NCBI RefSeq assembly: GCF_041381155.1
Contig: NC_091141.1
Location: 27,153,828 to 27,217,827 of the forward strand
DNA length: 64,000 nucleotides
Origin: Argopecten irradians
Taxonomy: Eukaryota; Mollusca; Bivalvia; Pectinida; Pectinidae
Direction: 5' to 3'
The translations under genes were made by a program, and so were the position numbers. How positions within the stretch are numbered: position 1 is the stretch's first letter; each line of letters begins with the position of its first letter. Shown here in pieces: positions 45,310 to 58,291 of the stretch. The notes below the pieces were generated by a model. The model ran no database searches. It was not told the origin of the DNA and saw only the letters and a list, made by a program, of their open reading frames with translations.

Positions 45310-47171
45310 TGAAACGAACTGCTTCCTCGTCTCTACTTGAGGGTTTTACACTCAAGTCTAAAATACTGGGTTGTGATCACAGATCATCTGATTAGCCAAT
45401 TATTGGAAAGAATAACTCAACGCCTCAATACAAGTTCATACATATAATTCTGGTTCTGCAGATACAGAGTCACAATGTGTAATCATACTCTCTATCACTC
45501 TAACAACTGTACAATTAGAGATTATGCCAGAATATAGAAGTTATAAATGGTAGCGAGTACAAATGTACAATTATCTAAGTTGATAGTTAAACTCCCTGTT
45601 ATAATATATGACTTGTCTTTTTATAAAGAAACAACAAAGTGATAACTAAGATGCAATAGCAACAATCGCGACAACAGAATAAAGATAATAGTTACTCAGT
45701 AGATTTAGTTAGTAGTTTATAGACATTGATCAATATGCATCAATTTCACTATTACAAGATTTCAACCCAAATATCTTGTAATAGATAGTATACAAGAGAA
45801 CTCTAGCCTCTTGTATTAACACATGTAATTATCTACAATTATTTATGGAAATTGAGCAATGCATCAATTTCCCTATTACAAGATTCACAATTCCAAACAT
45901 CTTGCAATAGAAATACTCAAGGCTTTTAAACCACTGTGTTTGTAATAAATACAACTATTTATAGAAATTGATCAAGTAACAATCAATTTCCCTATTACAA
46001 GATTAACTATATCTTGTAATAGAAATACAAGAGTACACTAGACTCTTGTATTATCCTATACAAATATTATAGAATTTAAGAATAGTTTATAGAAATTGAT
46101 CAAGTAATAATCAATTTCACTATTACAAGATTAACTATATCTTGCATTAGAAATACAAGAGTACACTAGACTCTTGTATTATCCTAAGTACAAACTATTT
46201 ATGGGAATTGATCAAGTCATCAATTCCTCTATTACAAGATTAGGCTCTAAATATCTTGTAATAATTCCCTATAGTTATGCCAACTTTCCTATAATCGATA
46301 TAAGGGAGATAACTCCTGTAGGCCTAGCTACTAATGAACCAAAATGGCGCAAGAATACGTATCCGATGCCGGGAGGAGACGTTAAAAATCACAGTAATCG
46401 CTCCGCCTTATATACCCCTCGGGCGTCCACATTTCCTTATATGGAAAAAGTGGAGGCAATGTGGAGGCAAAGTGGAGGCCCTCCAGACTGTTTACAACAA
46501 TAGCAGTCGTACATTGCCGACGTCACAATATAGTGCCAAAAATGAAAGCACAAAGAAAATGTTATACATAGCGTAAACCAACTGTTTATTGACTGAAAAA
46601 TGTTCTGTGAATACACAAAATATAGTTACAAATATCTGATTCCGTTTCCGAGCCGTATTTAAAAATGTACAAAAAACCAGCCGGAACGTCAGCGTCAACA
46701 GTTTCACCGTGAAAGCAGTACAACTGCTTGGACCGAATATGTCTTGAAATCGACCGTTGTACGCCACAAGTACGTATTAAACACATACATTTTGATGAAT
46801 AGTATTGTTATTGTCTTAACGATCAATGAATTAAACCATAAGATTGATCATGGAGCTTACATAGACAAAATACCTAATTCAAATTCTGACCGCCTGCTTA
46901 GTCACGATCCAATATGGCGGCTATCGTAGCCAATGACACACTACTTGCCAACAAACTATTTCACATACAATCTAATATCACATACATTTACCATCTGATA
47001 GCATGGTCAGTTAGATAAAAACATTGCCATTTGCCATGTACTGCTAATAATATACAATTCAACCGTTATTACACGTTTATTCCATGTAAACACACCAGGG
47101 GTACAGTTCAGTAACATAAACACACAACAGCTGATCGTGAGTCAGCTGATCTCAAATGAACATTCGTTACA
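45310..47171 (-). repeat. LTR 2 (1862 bp; shared by both units)
   Basis: Serves as 5' LTR of the left gag and as 3' LTR of the right unit. Its stem-loop array runs from about 45721 to 46265. The sequence is nearly identical to LTR 1. Confidence 0.88.
46407..46414 (-). promoter_or_regulatory. TATA box of the LTR promoter
   Basis: TATATAAG on the - strand in a GC-richer stretch (GGGTATATAAGGCG), about 1.16 kb upstream of the left gag start. Equivalents are at 41906-41913 (LTR 1) and 50933-50940 (LTR 3). It fits an RNA polymerase II start in the LTR with U3 on the high-coordinate side. Confidence 0.55.
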
Positions 47172-48353
47172 TTACCCCCAACTTTCAAAACATTGACGTC
47201 CTCGTCAACTAAGTATTAACGCTATAAATAACGAATGTGAATTATCAAATTCAAAAACACTTCCTGATACTGAGCAACCATTAAACCTTCAGGACTCAAT
47301 AATTAATCTTATACATAAACGTAGATTACAATAATGTTTCCTTCTGTCATTTCTGACCCAAACATACACATACAGCTAACGTGAACTCGTATAGCTCTAT
47401 CCGAGGATTAATACCATCCTCCTACTTAATAAGACAAAGAACTTCAACTTCACCCCAACAATAAAGGTAAGTTGTCACATGTCCAGTTCTTGCCGACTTT
47501 TAAAACCACAATATCATAAACATAGTACAAGCATTGTCAAACAATCCTTATTTTACCACGGTTTGAACTTACCAATACCTCCAATGAATTTAATCTTAAC
47601 AGTTGCATTATATTTCTCTATTTTTCCATTTAACTTTATATTATATAGAACGTTATCCCTATCCAAACTGTAAGATTTTAACTAAAAATGTCTTCTTTCT
47701 TCAAGCTCCTCGAGTTCGTCCACATCCTACGCATGGTTGTCGTGATCCTCTTCCGATCCATCCAAGGTGGCTCGCCATGGACTCGGGCTGATAGTCTCGG
47801 TTCATCTATCTGGCCGGGATAGCTTCGCCAGAACAAGGATCCAGGATATGTAAAACTAAGGATATGTGTAGCCAAGAGTTTCAACCAGTCTCTACCTCGT
47901 GCACAAGGCAACTGTCCCAGACAGTAATGAAGCTGGAATCAACCCACATAGGTCATTCCTCATACCAACTAAATAAAATTATCTTCGTCGTCACATGACC
48001 AAATAAGAAAGACACCCACCCATCTGGGTTAACATCGGTTCCTCTAACGTGTCCCGGTCGGACACGGACTCACTAATAGACATACACTATTTTTCTCTCT
48101 CTCAGACAGCAATAGTCGTTTGATCTCTTTAACTGGGCTACACTATGAATTTCTATCAACCATATACTCAGGACATATAACAAAACTTCCCAGAATCCTT
48201 CTCATTTGTCTGTCGTAAGACAAGAATCATCTTATGTCCTGAGATATTATGTTTGTTTACTAAAATATCAATTCCGAGCTGTATTAAACTCAATATGACT
48301 GGATTCATGTTGTTCGCGTTATTCTTCTCAAGCTCTTTATGACAACCTTTAAT
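47172..48353 (-). other. Internal region downstream of gag, right unit, no pol
   Basis: A near-identical copy of 42671-43852. No polymerase or integrase motif is visible here either, so the absence of pol is a property of the family or of the founder. Confidence 0.6.
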
Positions 48354-49748
48354 TCACTCATCTGCTTTACCAACATTACTTTTATGTTGCAGCCGTTTCC
48401 GGCATTTGTTCCTCTTGTGTCCTGGTATGCCACAAAAGAAACATAATCTTGTCGACTTCGTTCCTTCCTGAAGTGACCTTAGAGTAGCTGGGGTCCCATG
48501 GATCTGCAATTCATCTATTCTCTCTGCTATTTTCTCTACGATTCTATCGATGGAATATTCGTCTTCTTCCTGAATGTGACGGATGCTGCATGTTGCTCGT
48601 TTTCGTCTCCCAACCCTGAATGTTTCAAGGGATAGTGCAATCCGCACAGCATCTTCGATGGTCTGCACATTGCTTGAATGTACAGACCATTCCATCTCGG
48701 GTCATTCAGGGCATCTATAAAGCAGTCAATGCTTATCTGTTGTCTAGTCTCTTGGTTTGCAGATGGGTATCCTAGTCTGACTAGTCTTCTAATCTCATGT
48801 GCCAGCTCAGGAAGCGGTTGATCTTTCTTCCTTAATTTTCCTTTTAATTGTGTCTTGTACATGGCTGACATATTTTCAGGCTGAAATCTTGCTGTCAAGG
48901 CTGCGACTAAACTGCTGTAATCCTTGCGTTTTGTAACTTCCAAGTCACTTAAGACACCTTGAGCAGCACCTCTTAAAGCAATTGCCAATTCCAAGGCTTT
49001 GCTTTTGTCGTCCCAACTAATTTATTTCAGAGAGAAGTTCAAATTGAACCAAATAGTCTTCCCAATTGTCTTTACCATCATAAGAGGCCGGTTTCCTATA
49101 CTTCTTACTGGTCATTACGTCAAGCTCACTGTGAGATTGGTTACGTACAACATTTCTGCTGGGCAAAATGGGATCCGGATCAACCGGTGAATCCCGAATA
49201 ACAGCACTGTCATGCGCGCGACACCCAGCCCCGCAACCATCAGCAATCCGCCCGTGTGGACACCTGCCAACACAATGGATCTCACTAAGAATTAGTCCTA
49301 TATCTTGATCCGAGGTGAATAACCGGACAGAAGGATCGGCTTCTCGATATGAAGAAAGTCGATTAGCCCTCTGCATTCCCTCACGGATTTCAGAGCGTCG
49401 ATCACCAGATTCTTCACCTTCACCGGTGCTTGATGACCGAACCCTCACAGAAGCTGTCGTAGCATCTAGCATTTCTTCTAATGCATGTATGCGTCCACGA
49501 AGATTTCCAATTTCCCTCGCCAATGCATCTTCCTGCATGTGTGATCCTGTTGATCTCTGCATGTTGTCCAACATAGAATCCACAGAAGGTAACCTTAATT
49601 GTACGTCACCAGCAGTAGGTGAACTGCATCTGTATTGCGTCCGTGGGAACTGTGTCTTCCCGGCATCGGATGTGGCCATTGGTTCATCTCCCTCAAGGCC
49701 TTGTCCCCTGAGCTCATCTTCGTTCGAATGAATGTCAGTACTGGCCAT
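48354..49748 (-). pseudogene. gag: Retrotransposon gag, right unit, broken
   Basis: Second gag copy, near-identical to the left unit over its full length, with the zinc-knuckle region and N-terminal region both recognisable. It looks broken, with about two breaks. Confidence 0.8.
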
Positions 49749-49791
49749 AGTGATTGGTCAAGTAAACTTCTTTAACTGGCTAATATTTGGT

Positions 49792-49809
49792 ATCCCACCG
49801 CTGCCACCA
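49792..49809 (-). other. Primer-binding site, right unit
   Basis: The same 18-base sequence as at 45291-45308, again one base from the LTR. Confidence 0.7.
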
Positions 49810-49810
49810 A

Positions 49811-51698
49811 TGAAACGAACTGCTTCCTCGTCTCTACTTGAGGGTTTTACACTCAAGTCTAAAATACTGGGTTGTGATCACAGATCATCTGATTAGCCAA
49901 TTATTGGAAAGAATAACTCAACGCCTCAATACAAGTTCATACATATAATTCTGGTTCTGCAGATACAGAGTCACAATGTGTAATCATACTCTCTATCACT
50001 CTAACAACTGTACAATTAGAGATTATGCCAGAATATAGAAGTTATAAATGGTAGCGAGTACAAATGTACAATTATCTAAGTTGATAGTTAAACTCCCTGT
50101 TATAATATATGACTTGTCTTTTTATAAAGAAACAACAAAGTGATAACTAAGATGCAATAGCAACAATCGCGACAACAGAATAAAGATAATAGTTACTCAG
50201 TAGATTTAGTTAGTAGTTTATAGACATTGATCAATATGCATCAATTTCACTATTACAAGATTTCAACCCAAATATCTTGTAATAGATAGTATACAAGAGA
50301 ACTCTAGCCTCTTGTATTAACACATGTAATTATCTACAATTATTTATGGAAATTGAGCAATGCATCAATTTCCCTATTACAAGATTCACAATTCCAAACA
50401 TCTTGCAATAGAAATACTCAAGGCTTTTAAACCACTGTGTTTGTAATAAATACAACTATTTATAGAAATTGATCAAGTAACAATCAATTTCCCTATTACA
50501 AGATTAACTATATCTTGTAATAGAAATACAAGAGTACACTAGACTCTTGTATTATCCTATACAAATATTATAGAATTTAAGAATAGTTTATAGAAATTGA
50601 TCAAGTAATAATCAATTTCACTATTACAAGATTAACTATATCTTGCAATAGAAATACAAGAGTACACTAGACTCTTGTATTATCCTAAGTACAAACTATT
50701 TATGGGAATTGATCAAGTCATCAATTCCTCTATTACAAGATTAGGCTCTAAATATCTTGTAATAATTCCCTATTGAACAATAGACGATTTCTATTATAAG
50801 TTATGCCAACTTTCCTATAATCGATATAAGGGAGATAACTCCTGTAGGCCTAGCTACTAATGAACCAAAATGGCGCAAGAATACGTATCCGATGCCGGGA
50901 GGAGACGTTAAAAATCACAGTAATCGCTCTGCCTTATATACCCCTCGGGCGTCCACATTTCCTTATATGGAAAAAGTGGAGGCAATGTGGAGGCAAAGTG
51001 GAGGCCCTCCAGACTGTTTACAACAATAGCAGTCGTACATTGCCGACGTCACAATATAGTGCCAAAAATGAAAGCACAAAGAAAATGTTATACATAGCGT
51101 AAACCAACTGTTTATTGACTGAAAAATGTTCTGTGAATACACAAAATATAGTTACAAATATCTGATTCCGTTTCCGAGCCGTATTTAAAAATGTACACAA
51201 AAACCAGCCGGAACGTCAGCGTCAACAGTTTCACCGTAAATGCAGTACAACTGCTTGGACCGAATATGTCTTGAAATCGACCGTTGTACGCCACAAGTAC
51301 GTATTAAACACATACATTTTGATGAATAGTATTGTTATTGTCTTAACGATCACTGAATTAAACCATAAGATTGATCATGGAGCTTACATAGACAAAATAC
51401 CTAATTCAAATTCTGACCGCCTGCTTAGTCACGATCCAATATGGCGGCTATCGTAGCCAATGACACACTACTTGCCAACAAACTATTTCACATACAATCT
51501 AATATCACATACATTTACCATCTGATAACATGGTCAGTTAGATAAAAACATTGCCATTTGCCATGTACTGCTAATAATATACAATTCAACCGTTATTACA
51601 CGTTTATTCCATGTAAACACACCAGGGGTACAGTTCAGTAACATAAACACACAACAGCTGATCGTGAGTCAGCTGATCTCAAATGAACATTCGTTACA
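49811..51698 (-). repeat. LTR 3 (1888 bp; 5' LTR of the right unit)
   Basis: About 26 nt longer than LTRs 1 and 2. The extra bases lie at the end of the stem-loop array (array about 50222-50795). Otherwise nearly identical. Confidence 0.88.
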
Positions 51699-53600
51699 AT
51701 ATGTAAATAATTAATTCAACCTTTACAGTCTATGAATTGCATTTATAAATAGGAAAACAACATTATATTGAATCAACGCGTTCACGTCGCAAGGTCCCTT
51801 TTTCGATAGTTTTAGAGCGTGTCGCTTGAGATAAGAAATGCAGTCGATGCCGCACTCGTGAGTCTGGTAGCAATTTTATTGCTACGCCGTTTGAGGCGTA
51901 GCAGTTAGAATCGTATGCAAATCACGCCATTTGCAGGATAGCCATGTAGCAAGAACGCTTGAATCAGACGGATGTTCGATTTGTTACAATCATTTTCTAT
52001 TGAAGTAATATTAAAACGAATTACGGTAACAGACTTGAATCTGTCCGGATTATGACGCCATCTTCCTGATAAAGCATGGTCACACAGCGCTTGCATCCGT
52101 TCAGATTTTCAGAGCTAGCAGAACAAGCATCCGTGGTAAAAGTATTCTGAATAAGGATTGTGTAGAAATTAAACGGGCATTTTAAATGAAATCTTTTATT
52201 TAATTCATATCACAATCGTATAACAATAATAATCAGACAATGTGTAGATGCTAATTAATTGGACACGGAACATACTAACAGCGGAATGAAAAAGGAACAT
52301 AGAAAAACACAGAAACATATGCGATTAAGTTCACTATTTTCTTTGCCTTTTCTCTGAGCTTAGCAATCTCTGCATTTATTTATTTTGTTGGTACCAAAAG
52401 TGTTTTGTAAACTTTTCGTCTGTACTAGACCTGGCTACCTTGCACTACCACAAGCTCACAAATTATAATCCTGGCTTTCAACAGAACAGTTAAAATTGCA
52501 AAACAATATCGTCATATCATTTTTAATTTTCATTATCTTTCCAATAAAAGGGTGAAGCTTCCGCGTAGTCCACTTAGCTTTTAGGGAAGCTCATACTTGT
52601 ATCAACTATCGGCATTGTAATCTCACGGATTACCTCGCTTTACTTACCACATTTATCACCTAAGTGAAGCGTTGTATCAACTAAATACATCAAAGATGAA
52701 GGGAGGCAACTTCTGCAAGGCTGTCGTTTTACTTCTTTACAGTATAACTTTTAATTAGTGAATATCTATGATTATAAGGATATTATTATCTCATTTATAT
52801 AACAATTTTAACTAATTTTTAAATTACATCCCCCGTTAATATTACTTGATTTTCATTTTCATTTCTTTTTTAAATATATTACCAGTATTTCCTTCTGTTA
52901 ATACAAATTAACACAGTTTTTCCTAAAAACAACGAAAAAGTATACTAATATTCCTTAAAAGTGCCAAATTCGGGATAGGGAAGGATCAATTAAGGATCTA
53001 AGAAATATGAGTCAGGTAATTTCAAAGAAATTAACTTATGTGTATGCCTGCTTGATTTTGTTTCTTTAGGTTATCATTATTTCATCCCGAATACATATAA
53101 ACACATATCGATAGAACAACGGAACAGTTTGTGTTTCGTTTTGTCTTCTGGCGTGAAAACCTGTTCATCACAACTCCAATGGCCTGTTCCTACCAATCAA
53201 CTATAGTCACATTATTGAGGTTAACTTTTAATAAATATATTGGTAAAAGTGACAAAATATCAAGTCGAAGTACACGATTAAGATATATTTATCGACGGTG
53301 ACAATTATTTAGATTATTGACGTCAAGGAGTGTTCATACATGTTTATTATCAGCCGGACTGACAAGGAAGACACCGGTCAATATCAATTGTGTTATAAAC
53401 GGTGTTTAAGGATGGACAAAAATCGATAGATTTGTTAATTTGTATAAAAAAGCATTAATAATATGATGAACAAATAGCTGAGCATGAAAAAAACTCATTT
53501 ATCATGAATAGATGACAATGTTACTGTTTGCCCGTTCGACATGTTTTGTTTATGTCTTTGATCGTATGGTTAGTTAAGCACCATCATTAATCAGGGTGAT
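51699..53600. other. Non-coding, nothing recognised
   Basis: AT-rich DNA beyond the LTR array. A GC-richer patch around 51830-51910 contains TTGCTACGCCG with an inverted partner nearby. No domain-bearing frame was seen. Confidence 0.4.
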
Positions 53601-53601
53601 T

Positions 53602-53815
53602 CTGTTTGTTTAATTTAATTACGTCCTATTAACAGCCAAGGTCGTATAAGGACGGCATCCCATGTATGCTGTGTGTAGCGTGTATGAAGTGTGATGTTTT
53701 GAGAGACTGCAGTAAATTCGTGTTGTGTCTTCTTGCATAGTGGAACTATTGGCCTTTTTTAGTGCTATATCAGTAAAACATGCCGCCGAAGATATCAAAC
53801 AACACTGTGAGATGA
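53602..53815 (-). repeat. Dispersed SINE-like repeat
   Basis: Reverse complement of the 4078 family: the TGGCTGTTAATAGGACGTAA-type tail lies at the low-coordinate end, then the CATACATGGGATGCCGTCC block, then the GATATCTTCGGCGGCATG block. Confidence 0.6.
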
Positions 53816-54124
53816 TCACAACAATCGCAATGTGACGTTTACAAAATGTAGATAGGAAGGATAAAGACATTTAACATTTAACAGAAATAACGTAAACGGA
53901 TACCATTTTTCGAGTACACACATTACATTTTTACACTATTTGAAATATCTCACCTTGATAAGACTCGTGTACTATGAGTTTGAATACAAGAATGGGTGCG
54001 TATTTACTAACGGCTTCTCGAAAGAAGGCGAAGTATGCAAAGGCCATATCTAACACTCGAACCATTGATGTTGCGAGATCATGTTCATGAAGAATTGGTT
54101 AATTAAATTAGATATAGCCTAACG

Positions 54125-54270
54125 TGATATGAATACCTTAGTTTGTTCAAGGACGACTTCTCTTGTATGCTGTGGTTTGCGTGTGGTGAGTGAGTGGGTT
54201 TTGGGAAGTTGTAGTATATTCGTTTTGTATCTCCTTATTATAGTGGAACTTTTATCTATTTCATACTGCT
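54125..54270 (-). repeat. Dispersed repeat fragment, - strand
   Basis: Carries AAGGACGACTTCTCTTGTATG, a TGTGGTTTGCGTGTGG stretch, and TTTTGGGAAGTTGTAGTATA, the - strand middle of the family. It sits back-to-back with the + copy that follows. Confidence 0.45.
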
Positions 54271-54339
54271 ATATCAGTGATAGGGCGTTAATATTGTAAC
54301 TGCTTCCTGGAAGGTTCTCGGTTCTGTCCCGTGAAGTCT

Positions 54340-54625
54340 ATAAAAATGGAAATCTCTTCTTCTGCTTAGCACTCGGCTTAAAGGGAGTGGGACGACTGGC
54401 TTGCTCGTTGTTAGTATCTGACCTGGTTTGATGTACTTGTTTGTTGTGTACGGTAGCATGTCTCAGTGTGATAGCACCATAAAAGGGCAAAATGTCCACT
54501 ATTACAAAAAGACACAACACGGATATACCGCAGCCTCTCTTAACCTATTTACATTCACACACCGCAACACATGGCACACATGGGAGGTCGTCCTTAAATG
54601 ACCCTGGCTGTTTATACGAAGTTGA
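54340..54625 (+). repeat. Dispersed SINE-like repeat, near full length
   Basis: Runs from TTCTTCTGCTTAGCACTCGG through GGGAGTGGGACGACTGGC, AAAAGACACAACACGGATAT and ACATGGGAGGTCGTCC to CCTGGCTGTTTATACGAAG. The tail is degenerate. Confidence 0.55.
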
Positions 54626-54961
54626 TCTTTGCAATACTTCAAACCAAACATAAGCTAAAACACAACACTGAGTCTTGCATAATTTTATCAAAACGAATAC
54701 CAAAAATGTACAAAGAAAATATATAAATCATACATTAAGAACAACTTTTAATCGAGAGCGAACATATACGTAGGAAACACCTAGAGTAATCGATTTTTGT
54801 TTTCTTCTGAACGCTTATAGTAATTCTGATTAAAGGGAAAAATAAAAGTAACAATTTATGCAGTGTTCACTTGTCTGGAGATTAGTCCCACCTTCCGGTG
54901 ATTGTGACTTAGGGATTTTAGGACTCCAGCGCCTTAGCCATAAAATGTGATTTGGATTATT

Positions 54962-55265
54962 TTGATTATTTGTTTGATGAAATTAACGTTCTTTTAACAG
55001 CCAGGGTCGTGTTAGGGCGGCCGCCCATGTATGAAGTGTGAAGCGTATATGACAGTTTGGTGTGCGTTTTGGGAGACTGCGGCATATTCCTGCTGTGCCT
55101 TCTTGTACTGTGGAATTCTTGCCCATTTCATTGTGTATTATCACTACAGCATGCCACTGAAGCCACCAAGCAACACACCCCAACCGGTCACATTATACTG
55201 ACAACGAACGACTCAGTCGTCCCACTCTTTTAATGCTGAGCGCTAAGCAGAAAAAGAAAACACCA
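54962..55265 (-). repeat. Dispersed SINE-like repeat, near full length
   Basis: Reverse complement begins with a GTTTTCTTTTTCTGCTTAGC start, has GTGTGTTGCTTGGTGGCTTC and GCCGCCCTAACACGACCCTG, and ends GGCTGTTAAAAGAACGTTAA. It carries the most complete 5' end of the copies seen. Confidence 0.55.
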
Positions 55266-55889
55266 CTTTTCTAAACAAGACGAGATAAAAATATATAAGT
55301 AAAGAAAAACATAAGTTATTTTGTTGACAAAGCTGTTGCTAAAGGTTATTCTGTAAAGGGTAATTTTGACGAAATTAACACAGGCGTTTTCGAAACATCC
55401 TTTTTTTGATATTCAGTTATATTGAAGTGTTCCATCGGAAGTTGGCAAAAAGCCATAAAGGTTTAAAGGTTGAAAAACAATTAATTTTCAGAGGAGAGAA
55501 ATGAAAACAAATGTTTAAAAAATAGTATGACTTTCGTGTGAAATTTTTATTTAGCTTAGCATTTGATTAACATAATAAGAGGTCTCTTAAATCAATAGCG
55601 ATTAAGTGCCACTTATGTGCGGCTTCCTTCACCCCCTACTTCCCTCCGTTTCCCTTATTTCTGCCCTTTCGTGGAAATTTATCGTAAAGATATTTTAAGA
55701 GTTGATAAAGGAGAGTTGCACATGACATAAATGACAGTGACATTGTATACAATTATAAAGACTGATCTTAAATATAAAAATAAGTTTTTTTAATCTAGGC
55801 TTGTGCATGAACAAGGTGATGTCTTGAAATGTCATTCAATTTCTTAATCCAAATTCAAACTCTTTCGCAGACAAATTAGTGATTAGTTT

Positions 55890-56045
55890 GGTTTGTTTTT
55901 GTTTAGCAGCTGAAGTATTTAGGGAGGCTGTGGTATTTTGTGTAGTGTCACTTTTTTAGGGTGAAATTCTTATCCATTTTAATGGGTTATTCAGTTGAAG
56001 CATACTATCAGAGACACTAAAACATCAGACTTTGTCAGGCCACAT
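55890..56045 (-). repeat. Dispersed repeat fragment, diverged
   Basis: Has GGGAGGCTGTGGTATTTTGTG and GTATTCAGTTGAAGCATACT-like blocks in the order expected for a - strand copy of the 4078 family. Poorly preserved. Confidence 0.3.
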
Positions 56046-57216
56046 TTGTCTCGGTCTGACCTCAGTTTCACGAACATTCCATAACTCAAAGGAATGTCTT
56101 AACTTAACATTCGGCATCATAATGTATTACAAAAGGATAACTCATTAGCCTAATATCTCTCACTTAACTTCTGCACTGCTTTCCTGAAGAGAAGTATATG
56201 TTAGGAAGTCTTTAAAGTTATGGAATGAGCATGAAACTGGGACCAGGGAACGACCCCCACAGGGTAGAATGCGACCATGACAATGGTCTGCGAATTCACA
56301 AAAACTACCAGCTACAGTAACCTTTTTTTAGTTTAAACATATTTTATTTGAATATTAGGCACAAGTTATACAACTTAGAATTGCCCTTTCCCATACAAAT
56401 GTATATGATGTAACAGCCTATTCTTAACAAGAAACATTGCACGTGCAACTGTTCATGCAGTGTATCTTCCCCAGGTCCCCATACATAAAAAGCCCTTACA
56501 TTTGAAAACAGGGAGTTTCAGCATGCAACAGATGGGTGCGCCCTGCTAGCTGCTTCGGGGCGTGGTATCATGTTACAAATGTATGCACGCGGTAAATAAG
56601 AGTTAAACTAATCTGTTGATCTCTGGGAGTGGATTAAGATAAACTTCCAGGTTTTGAGACAGATATGATCAACATATATTTAAAACTTTGTCAGTGAACA
56701 TGCCGCTACAGATCAAGAGATCTTTACTATATTTACATACTACGATTGTGCTTCTTTGAATCAAAGTCGGTTGCGATACAAAACATCATGAAAAGTCATG
56801 TCTTTAACAAAATACTCGTTGTTCTAACTTACGAAGATAAAGGGCGATAATTCCTTCAATATGACGGACTGACACCTTAGCTTCAAGATGTGTTTTACAA
56901 TGTGTAGTGTTATCGCCATGAAATAGCATAGACATGTACCTGGTCACAGCTCCTGGACATCTGATCGTATGATATCAAGTTCAACTGAACATATAATCAC
57001 ATATGAAACAATTTTCACTAGTTTTTTTTGGTGAAAGCCATTACATAAATCAAACTCCCGACATTCCCACATTATAACAATTATTTTACTCGACCCTTCG
57101 TCATTAAAAGAAAGAGTTGCTTGCAATCTCCTGACCATAATAAATATTTCTGCTACATCTGTTTAGGGGTGTGTCGGGCAAACTTGTTGCAGAATTCGAT
57201 CAATATAAGTCAATAT

Positions 57217-57293
57217 TTCTTCACGTGAATTTCACGTGCATTTGTTTCGCGTGAAATTCACTTTTTTGCCCTAATTCACGTGAAATTCACCTG
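57217..57293. repeat. Cluster of TTCACGTGAA motifs
   Basis: Four close, imperfect copies of TTCACGTGAAATTCACGTG-type palindromes, each containing or nearly containing CACGTG (E-box core). The cluster lies about 1.0 kb upstream of the sulfatase ATG, so a regulatory role is possible. It could equally be a small palindromic repeat. Confidence 0.45.
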
Positions 57294-58291
57294 AATAAAT
57301 AAGTCTCTCTTCATTATGGGGATAAGCATGACGTGTCTCCTTATTTATCACACAAAGCAACACATAAAAAAAGTAATGCTAAATTTTGTTGCTTGCGAAA
57401 TTTTAAATTCAATAAATGAAAAATATTTTATATTCTAAACTTTAGATGATAAATTGGTTGATCCCCCTCTTGTATTTGTTTATACCCGAGTGTGACGTAA
57501 GTGTTTGAGTATGTATCCGCTGATAAGCTGTTCCCTAGCGCTGTGTGGCACGTGTGTTGTGGTAGTGTGTCAAATATTACAGTGTGTCTGTACGAGTGTG
57601 AGCCCTATTCAGGACTAAGAACACGCGTGTGTATGTGTGTAGATGATACGAACACATTACTGTAAAGTTTTTGACCAGGGGTCACAGAGTGAGGATCTGC
57701 CTACCCGATAAAAAGCAACACGCTGTCAGAGACTGTGTTATTACGAAAGGTGACATGTTACTGGGCGCACACAGCTTATCCCAGTTTACTATTTACATAT
57801 ACAGGACACTCGCTTATTTATTTACGTTTATAAATAGTGACTCATCATAATATCTACTGTCGCTGTGATATATGATGTGACATGCATTAATCTGCACATG
57901 TTTACACGTGACTTGAGTGACCTGTCAGCAGTAAGGACAGTCATAGTAATGAGGACATTGGCATGCTTCGATCGGATATGTTAACATCGACCCAGGAATT
58001 ATTGTGGGAAACTATTTCAACTTTAGCTTGCTGCAATTTAAAAAAGACGTTGATATCGATTATTTCTCCACAGCTTTTAAGAATTTAAAGCTTTAAACGA
58101 CATTTTAAATAGCATGCAATGCAATCCATTACATTGTGCTGAAGCTGCAAATCGTGGTTTGCGTCTAAAATATAAAAGGACAGAGAGAGATCAAGATTTG
58201 TTAAATAACGTTGAAAACTGCGTTCTTTGTGGAAATCTTGCAATTGTGTTTGGTCATTTCTGCTCGTAAGCAAAATTTTACGGAATAGAAA

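Larger units (their letters stand above)
40808..51698 (-). mobile_element. Tandem LTR-retrotransposon array: LTR-gag-LTR-gag-LTR
   Basis: Fossil-type element on the - strand, built of three LTRs (40808-42670, 45310-47171, 49811-51698) and two internal regions of 2639 bp each. LTRs begin TGTAACGAATG and end GTTCGTTTCA on the - strand (TG...CA). A primer-binding site and a purine-rich tract border each internal region. ATAT stands directly outside both outer LTR ends, a possible 4-bp target duplication. The only protein visible is a Metaviridae (Ty3/gypsy)-like gag. No reverse transcriptase, RNase H or integrase is seen, so it is non-autonomous. LTRs and internal regions are nearly identical across units, so it is young. 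One gag frame is open throughout and the other is broken. Confidence 0.88.
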
